A DNA stretch of 64,000 nucleotides from Pseudomonas sp. SL4(2022) (GCF_026625725.1 NZ_CP113060.1:248001-312000); one strand, 5' to 3'. Shown: positions 45,339 to 54,807, numbered from the stretch's first letter. The notes: a model not told the origin generated them from the letters alone. A program made the numbers and translations.

Positions 45339-46880
45339 ATGCCTACTCGTCCCGCCAGCAACAATCCACTCGCTGAAGTCTATGACCTTGCCGTGATCGG
45401 CGGCGGTATCAATGGTGTCGGGATTGCCGCCGATGCCGCCGGGCGCGGTTTATCCGTGTTCCTTTGCGAAAAGGACGATCTGGCGCAACACACATCGTCG
45501 GCCAGCAGCAAACTGATCCACGGTGGCCTGCGCTACCTGGAACACTACGAATTCCGCCTGGTACGTGAGGCCCTGGCCGAGCGCGAGGTGTTGCTGAGCA
45601 AAGCCCCGCATATTGTCAAACCCATGCGCTTTATCCTGCCGCACCGCCCGCACCTGCGCCCGGCCTGGATGATCCGTGCCGGGCTGTTTCTCTATGATCA
45701 CCTGGGCAAGCGCGAGAAGCTGGCCGGCTCACGCGGCCTGCGCTTCGGTGCCGGCAGCCCGCTGCAGGCCGAGATCAGCCGCGGTTTCGAGTATTCCGAT
45801 TGCTGGGTCGATGACGCCCGCCTGGTGGTACTCAATGCCATGGCTGCCCGCGAGCATGGCGCCCACGTGCACAGCCGCACCCGTTGCGTCAGCGCACGAC
45901 GCAGCAAGGGCCTGTGGCATATCCACCTGGAACGCCACGACGGCAGCCTGTTCTCGATTCGCGCCCGCGCTCTGGTGAATGCTGCCGGCCCTTGGGTGGC
46001 GCGGTTTATTCGCGAAGACCTGAAACAGGAATCGCCCTACGGCATTCGCCTGATCCAGGGCAGCCATATCGTCGTGCCGCGCCTGTTCGATGGCGAGCAG
46101 GCTTACATTCTGCAGAACGAAGACCGCCGCATCGTCTTCGCCATCCCCTATCAGGAGCGCTTCACCCTGATCGGCACCACGGACCGCGAATACCAGGGTG
46201 ACCCGGCCAAGGTAGCGATCAGCGAGGAAGAAACCAACTACCTGCTGAATGTGGTCAACGCCCACTTCAAGAAGCAGCTGCAGCGCAGCGACATCCTGCA
46301 CACCTATGCCGGCGTGCGGCCGCTGTGTGATGACGAGTCGGATGATCCGTCGGCAGTCACCCGCGACTACACCCTGTCGCTATCCGCTCATCCCGGAGAA
46401 GCCCCGTTGCTCTCGGTGTTCGGCGGCAAGCTGACCACCTACCGCAAGCTCGCCGAATCGGCGCTGGCACAACTGGCGCCCTTCTTTCCCAAAATGGGTC
46501 CTAGCTGGACGGCCAGCAGCCTGCTGCCGGGCGCTGAGCAACTCGACAGCCAGAGCGCGCTGGTGGAAGCTCTGTGCGCGCACTTCGGCTGGCTACCCAC
46601 CTCACTGGCACGGCGCTGGGCCAGCAGTTACGGCAGCCGCAGCTGGGTAATGCTCAACGGCGTGAGCAACCTCAGCGATCTGGGCGAACACCTGGGCGGC
46701 GGCCTCTACACCCGTGAAGTCGACTACCTGTGCCAGGAAGAATGGGCCATGCAGGCGGACGATATTCTCTGGCGCCGCAGCAAGCTCGGCTTGTTCACCA
46801 CCCCGGCGCAGCAAGCCAAGCTGGACAGTTACCTGCGCATCGAATCACCGCGCAACCCGGAAGATGCGCACGCAGCGTAG
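45339..46880 (+). CDS. glpD: Aerobic glycerol-3-phosphate dehydrogenase
   Basis: 513 residues from MPTRPASNNPLAEVYD; an in-frame GTG 39 bp earlier is less likely because it falls in the presumed operator. The FAD-binding motif is LAVIGGGINGVGIAADAAGR (about 17-36). HTSSASSKLIHGGLRYLEHY is characteristic of GlpD. The enzyme oxidises glycerol-3-phosphate to dihydroxyacetone phosphate at the inner membrane and passes electrons to ubiquinone. It completes the catabolic route begun by GlpK and is probably repressed by GlpR. Confidence 0.97.
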   Translation: MPTRPASNNPLAEVYDLAVIGGGINGVGIAADAAGRGLSVFLCEKDDLAQHTSSASSKLIHGGLRYLEHYEFRLVREALAEREVLLSKAPHIVKPMRFILPHRPHLRPAWMIRAGLFLYDHLGKREKLAGSRGLRFGAGSPLQAEISRGFEYSDCWVDDARLVVLNAMAAREHGAHVHSRTRCVSARRSKGLWHIHLERHDGSLFSIRARALVNAAGPWVARFIREDLKQESPYGIRLIQGSHIVVPRLFDGEQAYILQNEDRRIVFAIPYQERFTLIGTTDREYQGDPAKVAISEEETNYLLNVVNAHFKKQLQRSDILHTYAGVRPLCDDESDDPSAVTRDYTLSLSAHPGEAPLLSVFGGKLTTYRKLAESALAQLAPFFPKMGPSWTASSLLPGAEQLDSQSALVEALCAHFGWLPTSLARRWASSYGSRSWVMLNGVSNLSDLGEHLGGGLYTREVDYLCQEEWAMQADDILWRRSKLGLFTTPAQQAKLDSYLRIESPRNPEDAHAA

Positions 46881-46918
46881 AGCCTGAAATCCTTAAAGCC
46901 GATCTATCGATTGAGGCA

Positions 46919-46943
46919 TAAAAAAGGGCGACCGAAGTCGCCC
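46919..46943 (-). terminator. Rho-independent terminator after ccoM
   Basis: On the minus strand the stem is GGGCGAC / GTCGCCC with a TTCG tetraloop, followed by TTTTT. It lies 32 bp downstream of the ccoM stop and may also serve the convergent glpD. Confidence 0.9.
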
Positions 46944-46974
46944 AAATTGCCTTGCGTGCTCTGCTACTGGAGAC

Positions 46975-47091
46975 TCAGCCCAGCTTGGACTTCTGCGCGT
47001 CTTTCCAGATGAAATAACCAACCCCGGCACAGAACGCGACCATCAGTCCGACGGTGCCAATACCGGCGAGAACTACGACATCAATAAACAT
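46975..47091 (-). CDS. ccoM: CcoM-like small membrane subunit of cbb3 cytochrome oxidase
   Basis: 38 residues with one transmembrane helix (about 5-28: VVVLAGIGTVGLMVAFCAGV then GYFIWKDAQK). A strong ribosome site (AGGAGG) lies 6 bp before the ATG, and the gene has its own terminator. Size, single helix and the GYFIWKD ending match the accessory subunit CcoM described for P. stutzeri cbb3 oxidase, where it helps assembly and stability. It is not next to ccoNOQP, as in other pseudomonads. Two Anr-type boxes upstream indicate induction at low oxygen, as for the cbb3-2 oxidase. Confidence 0.8.
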   Translation of the reverse strand: MFIDVVVLAGIGTVGLMVAFCAGVGYFIWKDAQKSKLG

Positions 47092-47156
47092 GATTGCCTC
47101 CTGCGTGAAGCCTGTGTGGGTATGGCTTCAAATTAGCAGGGGCAGCAGGGACGCCA

Positions 47157-47170
47157 TTGATCCAGGTCAA
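47157..47170. promoter_or_regulatory. Anr/Fnr box proximal to ccoM
   Basis: TTGATCCAGGTCAA matches the Anr consensus TTGAT-N4-ATCAA except for one base, 65 bp upstream of the ccoM ATG, a suitable position for a class II promoter with a short leader. Confidence 0.75.
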
Positions 47171-47207
47171 CAAGCGGCGGGCGCTGTCAGGATGAGGCTT
47201 TGATTAG

Positions 47208-47221
47208 CTGATCCAGATCAA
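47208..47221. promoter_or_regulatory. Second Anr/Fnr box upstream of ccoM
   Basis: CTGATCCAGATCAA (minus strand TTGATCTGGATCAG) has one mismatch to the Anr consensus. It lies 38 bp beyond the first box, centre to centre 51 bp. It sits 25 bp past the stop of the small gene at 47247-47408, so it most likely also acts on ccoM. Confidence 0.6.
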
Positions 47222-47246
47222 AAAAACGGCTCATGACAGAGCGATT

Positions 47247-47408
47247 TCAAGGCTTTTTCGGTTTGCCCTTGGGCTTTTTCTTACCCTTGGGCAGTGGTAA
47301 GGCCTGCTCGAAGGCATCGCGCATTTCATTGAGTTTTTTGTCGCGCAGGTCATGAATGCGCTTGTCGCGCTCGGCGGCGAAATCAATCAGTTTGTCGTCT
47401 TTGCTCAT
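47247..47408 (-). CDS. Small charged hypothetical protein
   Basis: 53 residues from MSKDDKLIDFAAERDKRIHD. It is rich in Lys, Asp and Glu and ends in a very basic tail (residues 41-53, KGKKKPKGKPKKP). I do not recognise a family with a known function. It overlaps the upstream dioxygenase stop by 4 bp (ATGA), so it is translated from the same message. The basic tail suggests nucleic-acid or ribosome contact, but that is only a guess from composition. Confidence 0.75.
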   Translation of the reverse strand: MSKDDKLIDFAAERDKRIHDLRDKKLNEMRDAFEQALPLPKGKKKPKGKPKKP

Positions 47409-48034
47409 GGTCTCGGCTTGATCAAACGAAAGGTCAGGTTCAGGCGTGGCGCGCAGGCGCTGCGCGTCTTCGCCACTTGATGCTGCCAATAATGCTGGGT
47501 TGGCCCACGCATGACCAGCAGCGAACCATGCTGCAGCGGCAATGAGTGCTCGATGCGGCTCTGCCCTTTTCGGCGCAGATCAAAGCGCCGCGTGCCGCCC
47601 AGATTCAGCGAGGCGATCAACGGATTGGCGCCCAGTTCGGCTTCATCGTCGCTGTGCCAGCCCATGGAGTCCTGCCCATCACGGTAGTAGTTGAGTAACA
47701 CGCCATTCAGCGGTTGCCTCACTGCCTGCTCCACCTGCGCGCGAATCAGCGCCAACAGCGGCGTCCAGGGCAGCGGTTGATGGGTCAATCCGGAGTAGCG
47801 GTAGCTGGCCTCGGCATCGCCATACCAGGCCACCAGACGCGGCACCGGCAGTTGCCGACCGTAAAGTTGCACCTGCGGCTGCTGCCAAGGGGTCTGCGCC
47901 GTCAGCTCAGCCAACCAGCGGTCAGCCGTTGCGGCATTCAGCCACTGCGCATGCAGCTGCAAGTCAGCGTTGGCCAGATGCAAAGGGCTGTCGGCAAATA
48001 GATCCACGGAACCAGACTCGAACAGGCGAAGCAC
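47405..48034 (-). CDS. AlkB-like 2-oxoglutarate/Fe(II) dioxygenase
   Basis: 209 residues. The iron ligands of the 2OG-Fe(II) fold are seen in DSMGWHSDDEAELG (HxD) and in the later histidine of MRGPTQHYWQHQV. RFDLRRKG and the final APRLNLTFRLI give the 2OG-binding arginine (about R199-R205). RYSGLTHQPLPWTPLLALI resembles AlkB/ALKBH2 proteins, which remove alkyl groups from nucleic-acid bases. It is not next to ada, so the adaptive-response link is not shown. It is followed by a small basic protein gene in the same operon. Confidence 0.88.
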   Translation of the reverse strand: MLRLFESGSVDLFADSPLHLANADLQLHAQWLNAATADRWLAELTAQTPWQQPQVQLYGRQLPVPRLVAWYGDAEASYRYSGLTHQPLPWTPLLALIRAQVEQAVRQPLNGVLLNYYRDGQDSMGWHSDDEAELGANPLIASLNLGGTRRFDLRRKGQSRIEHSLPLQHGSLLVMRGPTQHYWQHQVAKTRSACAPRLNLTFRLIKPRP

Positions 48035-48048
48035 CTAGTGTGCCCAGA

Positions 48049-48348
48049 TCAGACCTCCACATCCACCCACAAGCCCTGACGAGGCAGTTCACTGACCACA
48101 GCCTCATCGGCCTTGGCCACTTCACCTTCGGCCAGTTCTTCCGGGGAGTAGCCGTGGCGGCGCTGGCGACGGCGCTGCTCTTCGCGCAGGAGCATTTCGG
48201 CTTCCTGAGGGTGGCGTTTATCCAGGCTCACACCACTTTCCTTGGCGCTTTCCGCAGACGCTGTAACCGGCGGGATTTCCGGACGAGGCTTGACCACATC
48301 CTGCTGGACGGTGACGGGAACCAGACTGTGGGGGATCGGCGGCAGCAT
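48049..48348 (-). CDS. Conserved hypothetical protein upstream of rapA
   Basis: 99 residues, soluble and low in hydrophobic residues. A Pro/Val-rich first part (about 1-30) is followed by a charged helix (about 46-80, EAEMLLREEQRRRQRRHGYS, then PEELAEGEVAKADEAVV). No known domain is recognised. It lies 14 bp upstream of the alkB-like gene and is divergent from rapA. Related short proteins are usual at this place in Pseudomonas. Confidence 0.7.
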   Translation of the reverse strand: MLPPIPHSLVPVTVQQDVVKPRPEIPPVTASAESAKESGVSLDKRHPQEAEMLLREEQRRRQRRHGYSPEELAEGEVAKADEAVVSELPRQGLWVDVEV

Positions 48349-48521
48349 CTCGTAGTCCTCCTTTGGTCAGACTGTCGGCGAGCCAAGCCGCGACTTGAGC
48401 CTCGCCTCACTACACTTTTGATCGACCTGATTACACAAAGTGCCCGATGCGTAGCAATGCGCCTTTGGCCATGGCCCGACGCTGCGTTAACATAGTCGGC
48501 TTTTTCACGCGGGAGACAAGC

Positions 48522-51365
48522 ATGGCGCAGTATGAACCGGGGCAACGCTGGATCAGTGACAGCGAAGCAGAACTGGGTTTGGGAACTGTTCTGATGCAGG
48601 ACGGCCGCATGCTCACCATGCTCTACCCGGCCACTGGCGAAACTCGCCAGTACGCCCTGCGCAATGCACCCTTGACGCGTGTGCGCTTCTCGCCGGGTGA
48701 TGAAATCACCCATTTCGAAGGCTGGAAGCTGACCGTTCAGGAAGTCGACGATATCGACGGTCTACTGGTCTATCACGGCCTCAATGCCCAGCATGAAAGC
48801 GTTAGCCTGCCGGAAACCCAGCTGTCGAACTTTATCCAGTTCCGCCTGGCCAGTGATCGCCTGTTCGCCGGGCAGATCGACCCGCTGCCCTGGTTCGCCC
48901 TGCGCTACCACACCCTCGACTATACCAGCCGCCAGTTGCAATCCAACCTCTGGGGCCTGGGCGGCGTGCGTGCGCAACCGATTGCGCACCAGCTGCATAT
49001 CGCCCGCGAAGTCGCCGACCGCATCGCCCCGCGCGTACTGCTGGCCGACGAAGTGGGCCTGGGTAAAACCATCGAAGCCGGTCTGGTGATCCATCGCCAG
49101 CTGCTCTCCGGGCGTGCCAGCCGCGTGCTGATTCTGGTTCCAGAAAACCTCCAGCACCAATGGCTGGTGGAAATGCGCCGGCGCTTCAACCTGGATGTCG
49201 CGCTGTTCGACGAAGAACGCTTTATCGAAAGCGATGCCAGCAATCCGTTTGAAGACTGCCAGTTGGCCCTCGTGGCCCTGGAATGGCTGTGTGAAGACGA
49301 AAAAGCCCAGGACGCGCTGTTTGCCGCGGACTGGGACCTGATGGTGGTCGATGAAGCGCACCACCTGGTCTGGCACCCGGAACACGCCAGCCCGGAATAC
49401 GCACTGGTTGAACAACTGGCTGGGGTGATTCCCGGCGTCCTGCTGCTCACCGCCACCCCGGAACAGCTCGGCCAAGACAGCCACTTCGCCCGTTTGCGCC
49501 TGCTCGACCCCAACCGTTTCCATGACCTGGCCGCCTTCCGCGCGGAAAGCGAGCATTACAAGCCAATTGCCGAGGCCGTGCAGGAACTGCTCGACCAGGG
49601 CCGCCTGTCGGATGCGGCACACAAGACCATTCACGATTTCCTCGGCGCCGGCGGTGAAGAGCTGCTGGCAGCCGTCAACGCCGGTGACAGCGAGGCCTCG
49701 GCGCGCTTGGTGCGTGAATTGCTCGACCGCCACGGCACCGGCCGCCTGCTGTTCCGTAACACCCGTGCAGCCGTCAAAGGCTTCCCCGATCGCGAACTGC
49801 ACCCCTACCCGCTGACCAGCCCTGACGAATACATGGAGCTGCCGCTGGGCGAGCATGCCGACCTGTACCCCGAAGTCAGCTACCAGGCGCAGCCGGATGT
49901 CGATGAAGAGCAGCGCTGGTGGAAGTTTGACCCGCGCGTCGAGTGGCTGATCGACACCCTGAAGATGCTCAAAAAATTCAAGGTACTGGTGATCTGCGCC
50001 CACGCCGAAACCGCCATGGATTTGGAAGACGCCCTGCGCGTACGCAAAGGCATCCCAGCTACAGTGTTCCATGAAGGCATGAGCATCCTGGAACGCGACC
50101 GCGCCGCCGCCTACTTCGCCGACGAAGAGTTCGGTGCCCAGGTACTGATTTGCTCGGAAATCGGCTCGGAAGGTCGTAACTTCCAGTTTGCCCACCATCT
50201 GGTGCTGTTCGACCTGCCGGCCCACCCGGATCTGCTCGAACAGCGTATCGGCCGCCTCGACCGTATCGGTCAGAAGCACCGTATCCAGCTGCACGTGCCC
50301 TACCTGGAGAACAGCCCGCAGGAACGCCTGTTCCAGTGGTACCACCAGGCGCTGAATGCCTTCCTCGCCACCTGCCCAACCGGTAACGCCCTGCAGCACA
50401 AGTTCGGCAGCCGCCTGCTACCGCTGCTGGAAAGTGGCGACGACGGAGAATGGCAAGCCCTGGTGGATGAAGCCAAAGCCGAACGCATTCACCTGGAAGG
50501 TGAACTGCACGCCGGTCGCGATCGCCTGCTGGAGCTCAACTCCGGCGGCGCGGGTGAGGGGGAAGCGTTGGTCGCGGCGATTCTCGAGCAGGACGACCAA
50601 TTCGCCTTGCCAATCTATATGGAGCAGCTGTTCGACGCCTTCGGCATTGACAGTGAAGACCACTCCGACAACGCCCTGATCCTGCGCCCCAGCGAAAAAA
50701 TGCTGGATGCCAGCTTCCCCCTGGGTGACGACGAAGGCGTGACCATCACCTACGACCGCGACCTGGCCCTGGCCCGTGAGGACATGCAGTTCCTCACCTG
50801 GGAACACCCCATGGTGCAAGGCGGCATGGACCTGGTGCGTTCCGGCTCGATGGGCAACACCGGCGTGGCGCTGATCAAGAACAAGGCTTTGAAACCCGGT
50901 ACCGTGCTGCTGGAGTTGCTCTACGTGAGTGAAGTGGTGGCCCCGCGCGCCCTGCAACTGGGCCGCTATTTGCCGCCCATCGCGCTGCGTTGCCTGCTTG
51001 ATGCCAACGGCAATGACCTGGCCAGCAAGGTGTCCTTCGAGAAACTCAACGAACAGCTGGAGCCAGTGCCCCGGGGCAGCGCCAACAAGTTTGTCCAGGC
51101 GCAACGCGACAGCCTTAACCCGTTGATCAACGCCGGCGAAAGCAAGGTGGCGCCACGCCATAGCGACCGTGTCGACGAAGCCAAGCGCCGCCTGGCTGCA
51201 GAAACCGACGAAGAGCTGGCCCGCCTGATCGCCCTGCAAGCGGTCAACCCGAGCGTGCGCGACAGCGAACTCAACGCCCTGCGCCAGCTGCGCGAGCAAG
51301 GCCTGGCCATGCTCGACAAAGCGGCACTGCGCCTGGAGGCCATTCGCGTCTTGGTTGCTGGCTAA
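48522..51365 (+). CDS. rapA: RapA, RNA polymerase-associated Swi2/Snf2 ATPase
   Basis: 947 residues from [20 protein letters not shown], with GGGAGA upstream; a longer frame is discarded. It has N-terminal tudor-like domains (about 1-110) and Walker [21 protein letters not shown] at about 174. The DEAH box is in [12 protein letters not shown], and the helicase C-lobe has [20 protein letters not shown]. The Rap-specific C-terminal region is complete. RapA binds core RNA polymerase and helps recycle it from stalled post-termination complexes. Confidence 0.97.
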   Translation: MAQYEPGQRWISDSEAELGLGTVLMQDGRMLTMLYPATGETRQYALRNAPLTRVRFSPGDEITHFEGWKLTVQEVDDIDGLLVYHGLNAQHESVSLPETQLSNFIQFRLASDRLFAGQIDPLPWFALRYHTLDYTSRQLQSNLWGLGGVRAQPIAHQLHIAREVADRIAPRVLLADEVGLGKTIEAGLVIHRQLLSGRASRVLILVPENLQHQWLVEMRRRFNLDVALFDEERFIESDASNPFEDCQLALVALEWLCEDEKAQDALFAADWDLMVVDEAHHLVWHPEHASPEYALVEQLAGVIPGVLLLTATPEQLGQDSHFARLRLLDPNRFHDLAAFRAESEHYKPIAEAVQELLDQGRLSDAAHKTIHDFLGAGGEELLAAVNAGDSEASARLVRELLDRHGTGRLLFRNTRAAVKGFPDRELHPYPLTSPDEYMELPLGEHADLYPEVSYQAQPDVDEEQRWWKFDPRVEWLIDTLKMLKKFKVLVICAHAETAMDLEDALRVRKGIPATVFHEGMSILERDRAAAYFADEEFGAQVLICSEIGSEGRNFQFAHHLVLFDLPAHPDLLEQRIGRLDRIGQKHRIQLHVPYLENSPQERLFQWYHQALNAFLATCPTGNALQHKFGSRLLPLLESGDDGEWQALVDEAKAERIHLEGELHAGRDRLLELNSGGAGEGEALVAAILEQDDQFALPIYMEQLFDAFGIDSEDHSDNALILRPSEKMLDASFPLGDDEGVTITYDRDLALAREDMQFLTWEHPMVQGGMDLVRSGSMGNTGVALIKNKALKPGTVLLELLYVSEVVAPRALQLGRYLPPIALRCLLDANGNDLASKVSFEKLNEQLEPVPRGSANKFVQAQRDSLNPLINAGESKVAPRHSDRVDEAKRRLAAETDEELARLIALQAVNPSVRDSELNALRQLREQGLAMLDKAALRLEAIRVLVAG

Positions 51366-51395
51366 GCGTTGCAAATGAGCATCCGGCGCCCGCAG

Positions 51396-51481
51396 GTAGG
51401 TTGGCGCTGAGCGCAGCGAAGCCCAACAGGCCTTGACTGGTGTCGTTGGGCTTCGTCGCACTGCTCCTCAACCCAACCTAC
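51396..51481. repeat. Imperfect inverted repeat downstream of rapA
   Basis: Outer arms GTAGGTTGG (51396-51404) and CCAACCTAC (51473-51481) enclose inner arms GAAGCCCAAC (51418-51427) and GTTGGGCTTC (51445-51454). The fold gives a long hairpin with interior loops in the gap between rapA and the cyclase gene. It resembles the extragenic palindromic elements common in Pseudomonas. It may also stop or stabilise the rapA transcript. Confidence 0.65.
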
Positions 51482-51555
51482 GCCGAGGTGCACTCCACAC
51501 GGGCTGCTAGAGTCAGAAACACTACTTCTGTCACTCCAGCCCACAGGAGCTCACA

Positions 51556-53403
51556 GTGCCTGCACGCGCCGCCTCGCGACGATTTCGTCATAGCCTCGGC
51601 GGGCTTTGCCTGCTGGCGCTGCTCCTACTTCCACTGCTGCATCTGTGGCCCGCCCTGAACGGGTTGAACAACGCCCACCTCGACTGGCTGATCCGCCAGC
51701 GCGCCGCCGAACAGACGCCCGACCCACGCCTGCTGCTGATAGATATCGACGATCTGAGCCTGCAAGTGCTGGCCGGTGAAGCCGGTAAATGGCCTTGGCC
51801 GCGCTCGCTGCACGGCGAACTGCTGGAATACCTGCTCAGACAACAGCCCAAGGCCGTAGCCTTCGACATTCTGTTCAGCGAACCCGACCAGTTCAACCCG
51901 GACGCCGACAGCTACTTTGCCGAAGTGCTGCAACGCAGCTCCAACGTCTACCTCGCCGCTCTGGTCCAGCAAGCCGACGCAGGCAGCCAGCCGCCACTGC
52001 TGCGCGACTACCCTGCCCCCACCTGGCAAGCACCCGGGCAACGCGGCGCAGACGATCAACGCGGCCTACTCCTGCTGCCTAACGCCGTCCCCAGCGAGCT
52101 GTGGCGCCTGGGCAGCATCAACTTTCGCCCGGATGCCGACGGCATCGGACGGCGCTATGAGCTGTACCGCAATTTTGCCGACTGGCGTCTGCCCAGCCTG
52201 CCTGCACGCATCGTGTATGACCTGACCGGTGCCTTGCCGACGCAACAAAACCTGCTGCTGGACTGGCCCGGCACCAGCCGCTTGCCCTACCCACGGCTGC
52301 CCTATGCCGCCGTGCTGGCTGCCGCGCGCAATCAGGGCGAACCGCTGGCAGCCGAACAGTTCAAGGACCGCATCATCGTTATCGGCACCACCGCCGCCGG
52401 CCTGCATGACCTGCGCCCGACCCCGCTGGACACTCTCTATCCCGCGCCATTTATCCTGATGACAGCCATCGACAACCTGCTCAACAACAGCCAGTTGCAC
52501 GAAGCCGACAGCTGGCTGGAAGTGCTCGGCCCGCTGCTGCTATTGCTCAGTCTGAGTGCATTGCTGCTGCGCGAGCAGCTACCGGCGGCCTTTGCCCTGA
52601 GCCTGTTAGGCAGCCTGACACTGGTTGCCTGCAGCTACTGGCTGGCCTTGCAGGGCACGCTGCTCGGCGTAGTGCCCGGGCTGATCTGTCTGTGGCTGCT
52701 GCTGGCGACCGCGCTCGCGTTGTTCTACCTACGCCGGCGTCAGCAATTGCAGGACACCATTCGCCTGTTCAGCCGCTTTATGGACCCGGTGGTCGTCAAC
52801 CAACTGGTATCGCGCGACGACCCGGAAGCCTTGCTGGCGAGCAAGGAGTGCCAGCTAACCGTGCTGTTTTCCGATATCCGCAGCTTTACCACCCTCTCCG
52901 AGCAGCACACGCCAAGCGAAATCGTGCACCTGCTCGAAGGCTATTTCAGCAGCCAGGTCGAGGTGCTGTTCAAACACCAGGCGACCCTCGACAAGTTTAT
53001 CGGCGACGCCATCATGGCATTCTGGGGCGCACCGCTGGACAACCCGCAGCAAGCCGATCAAGCCATCCTCGCGGCGATGAAAATGCTGGATAACCTCGAC
53101 GCCTTTCGCCGCGACTACAACTGCCCGGATTTCGACATCGGCATTGGCCTGCACACGGGACCAGCGGTCGTCGGCCTGGTCGGCGCCAAGCAGCGCTATG
53201 ACTACACTGCAATAGGCGACACGGTGAACTTGGCCAGCCGCATCGAAGGGCTGACCAAGGGCCGCGCCCATCTGCTGATTTCTGCCGCCACCCGTGAGGC
53301 CTGCACACTTGATCTGGACTTCGTGCCCCGGGGCGAACACCAGGTAAAAGGTCGCGCCGAAGCCGTAATGCTCTTTGAGCCGCGAAGGAGACATGATGAA
53401 TAA
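51556..53403 (+). CDS. CHASE2-domain class III adenylate cyclase
   Basis: 615 residues from a GTG start with AGGAG 6-7 bp before it. A hydrophobic segment at about 15-35 is followed by a periplasmic CHASE2 sensor domain (about 40-320; LLLIDIDDLSLQVLAG, PKAVAFDILFSEPD). Three membrane segments lie at about 325-395. The cyclase domain (about 430-605) has the metal aspartates in VLFSDIRSFTTLSEQH and the second one in LDKFIGDAIMAFWGAP. GLHTGPAVVGLVG and YTAIGDTVNLASRIEGL are also present; the K and D positions indicate ATP rather than GTP. It should make cAMP in response to a periplasmic signal. The stop overlaps the next gene. Confidence 0.9.
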   Translation: MPARAASRRFRHSLGGLCLLALLLLPLLHLWPALNGLNNAHLDWLIRQRAAEQTPDPRLLLIDIDDLSLQVLAGEAGKWPWPRSLHGELLEYLLRQQPKAVAFDILFSEPDQFNPDADSYFAEVLQRSSNVYLAALVQQADAGSQPPLLRDYPAPTWQAPGQRGADDQRGLLLLPNAVPSELWRLGSINFRPDADGIGRRYELYRNFADWRLPSLPARIVYDLTGALPTQQNLLLDWPGTSRLPYPRLPYAAVLAAARNQGEPLAAEQFKDRIIVIGTTAAGLHDLRPTPLDTLYPAPFILMTAIDNLLNNSQLHEADSWLEVLGPLLLLLSLSALLLREQLPAAFALSLLGSLTLVACSYWLALQGTLLGVVPGLICLWLLLATALALFYLRRRQQLQDTIRLFSRFMDPVVVNQLVSRDDPEALLASKECQLTVLFSDIRSFTTLSEQHTPSEIVHLLEGYFSSQVEVLFKHQATLDKFIGDAIMAFWGAPLDNPQQADQAILAAMKMLDNLDAFRRDYNCPDFDIGIGLHTGPAVVGLVGAKQRYDYTAIGDTVNLASRIEGLTKGRAHLLISAATREACTLDLDFVPRGEHQVKGRAEAVMLFEPRRRHDE

Positions 53404-53899
53404 AGGCCTCTGCAGTGCCCTTGCGGCGCTGATATTCAGTTTCTACGGATTCTCGGCGCTGGCCGAAGTACGCCAGGCGCAGACCTTGCAGGACAATACC
53501 CTGCGCGCCGACCCCAGCGCCTCGGCAGCCAGTGTCGGCCAGGTCGGCAAGCAGGCGCAGGTATTGGTACTGGAACGCCAGGGCGGTTGGTATCAGGTGG
53601 AAACCCCAAGCGGTCAACGCGGTTGGCTGCCATTGCTCAGCCTGCGCTTTGCCAAGGATGCGCAAGCCAGCCGCAGCAATGACCTGGGCAGCCTGCTCAA
53701 ACTCGGCAACCAGGCCTCCCCCGCCAGCGGCGTAGCCACCGGAATTCGCGGCATCAGCGACGAGGAATTGCGCAGCGGCAGTGCCGAGACCTCGGCCAGC
53801 GTGCAGAGCCTGGATGCCTTCGCCGCCAGCCCGAGTGAAGCGCGCAGCTTCGCCCAGCAAGGCGGCCTGCGCAGCCAGAACCTGCCCTACGCCCGCTAG
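53396..53899 (+). CDS. Exported SH3-domain protein
   Basis: 167 residues from the second of two ATG codons, 5 bp after GGAG; the first ATG is too close to it. A Sec signal peptide (MNKGLCSALAALIFSFYGFS then ALA-E) precedes a bacterial SH3 domain at about 25-85 (LRADPSASAASVGQVGKQAQ, GGWYQVETPSGQRGWLPLLS). The C-terminal half is Ser/Ala/Gly rich, without known domains. Such SH3 domains often bind peptidoglycan. The gene overlaps the cyclase gene by 8 bp and precedes a metalloprotease, so the three probably form one unit. Confidence 0.85.
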   Translation: MNKGLCSALAALIFSFYGFSALAEVRQAQTLQDNTLRADPSASAASVGQVGKQAQVLVLERQGGWYQVETPSGQRGWLPLLSLRFAKDAQASRSNDLGSLLKLGNQASPASGVATGIRGISDEELRSGSAETSASVQSLDAFAASPSEARSFAQQGGLRSQNLPYAR

Positions 53900-53919
53900 C
53901 ACGCCGCGAGGAGAGCGAT

Positions 53920-54807
53920 ATGCAAACTGCCACATTACTCAAGTGCGCCAGCCTGCTCGGCCTGATCGTCAGCCTCAGCGCCTGCCAAGGTCTGGAGGGT
54001 GTGCAGATTCAGGGCGTCGACCTGGGCAAATTGGCCAGCGCCGGCCAGCACCTGACCAACATGGGTCAGAAAAGCGTCGATGAAGAGCGGGTGATCGGGC
54101 AGAACACCGCCACCATCCTGCTGAGCAAAGCTGCAGTGCTGAACAATCCGCCGCTACAGGCCTACGTCAACCGCGTCGGCCTGTGGGTCGCCCAGCACAG
54201 CGAACGCCCCGACCTGCCCTGGCGCTTCGTCGTGCTCGACAGCCCACAAGTAGCCGCCTATGCAGCACCCGGCGGTTACGTATTCATCACCAGCGGCATG
54301 CTTACCCGGATGAACAGCGAGGCCGAACTGGCCGGCGTACTGGCCCACGAAGTGGCACATGTGGTGCAGCAACATCACCTCAAGGCCATTCAGCAACAGG
54401 CGCAAACCGGCTTGCTGGCCGACCTGGCCACCCTGGCCGTGCAAGCCAGCGCCGCCGACAAGGGCGGCAGCCAGGCCGGCGAGCTGACCGACCGTTTTAC
54501 CCGCAGCGTCAGCGACCTCTACAGCCGCGGTTTAGACCGTGGTGATGAATACGAAGCCGATGCCATGGGCGCGGTGATCGCCACCCGCGCCGGCTATGAC
54601 GCCTATGGCTTGGCTGGGGTGCTGCAGACACTGGGCACGACACGCCAGGATGATGCGGCGCTGAGCAGCTTCCTCAAGGTGCATCCAGGCATTGATGACC
54701 GCCTGCAACGCCTGCAGCCGGTGTATCTGTACATCGAAACAACCGCCAGCGGTCCGACGCAGAGCCTCGACACCCGCTATCAGCAAGCGCTCAAAAGCAA
54801 GCGGTAA
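53920..54807 (+). CDS. M48-family metalloprotease lipoprotein
   Basis: 295 residues. The lipobox is LSAC with C22 (LIVSLSACQGLEG); Gln at +2 suggests the outer membrane. The catalytic HExxH motif is AHEVAHVVQQHH (about 145), and the third ligand is in GDEYEADAMG. The first part has the family segment AYVNRVGLWVAQHSERPDLP and WRFVVLDSPQVAAYAAPGGY. Related periplasmic M48 proteases (BepA, LoiP, YcaL) process outer-membrane proteins. It lies 20 bp after the SH3 gene. Confidence 0.9.
   Translation: MQTATLLKCASLLGLIVSLSACQGLEGVQIQGVDLGKLASAGQHLTNMGQKSVDEERVIGQNTATILLSKAAVLNNPPLQAYVNRVGLWVAQHSERPDLPWRFVVLDSPQVAAYAAPGGYVFITSGMLTRMNSEAELAGVLAHEVAHVVQQHHLKAIQQQAQTGLLADLATLAVQASAADKGGSQAGELTDRFTRSVSDLYSRGLDRGDEYEADAMGAVIATRAGYDAYGLAGVLQTLGTTRQDDAALSSFLKVHPGIDDRLQRLQPVYLYIETTASGPTQSLDTRYQQALKSKR

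Noticed and set aside
48762..50399. Minus-strand open frame of 545 codons
   Set aside because: It is antisense to rapA, which is a complete and well-conserved gene.
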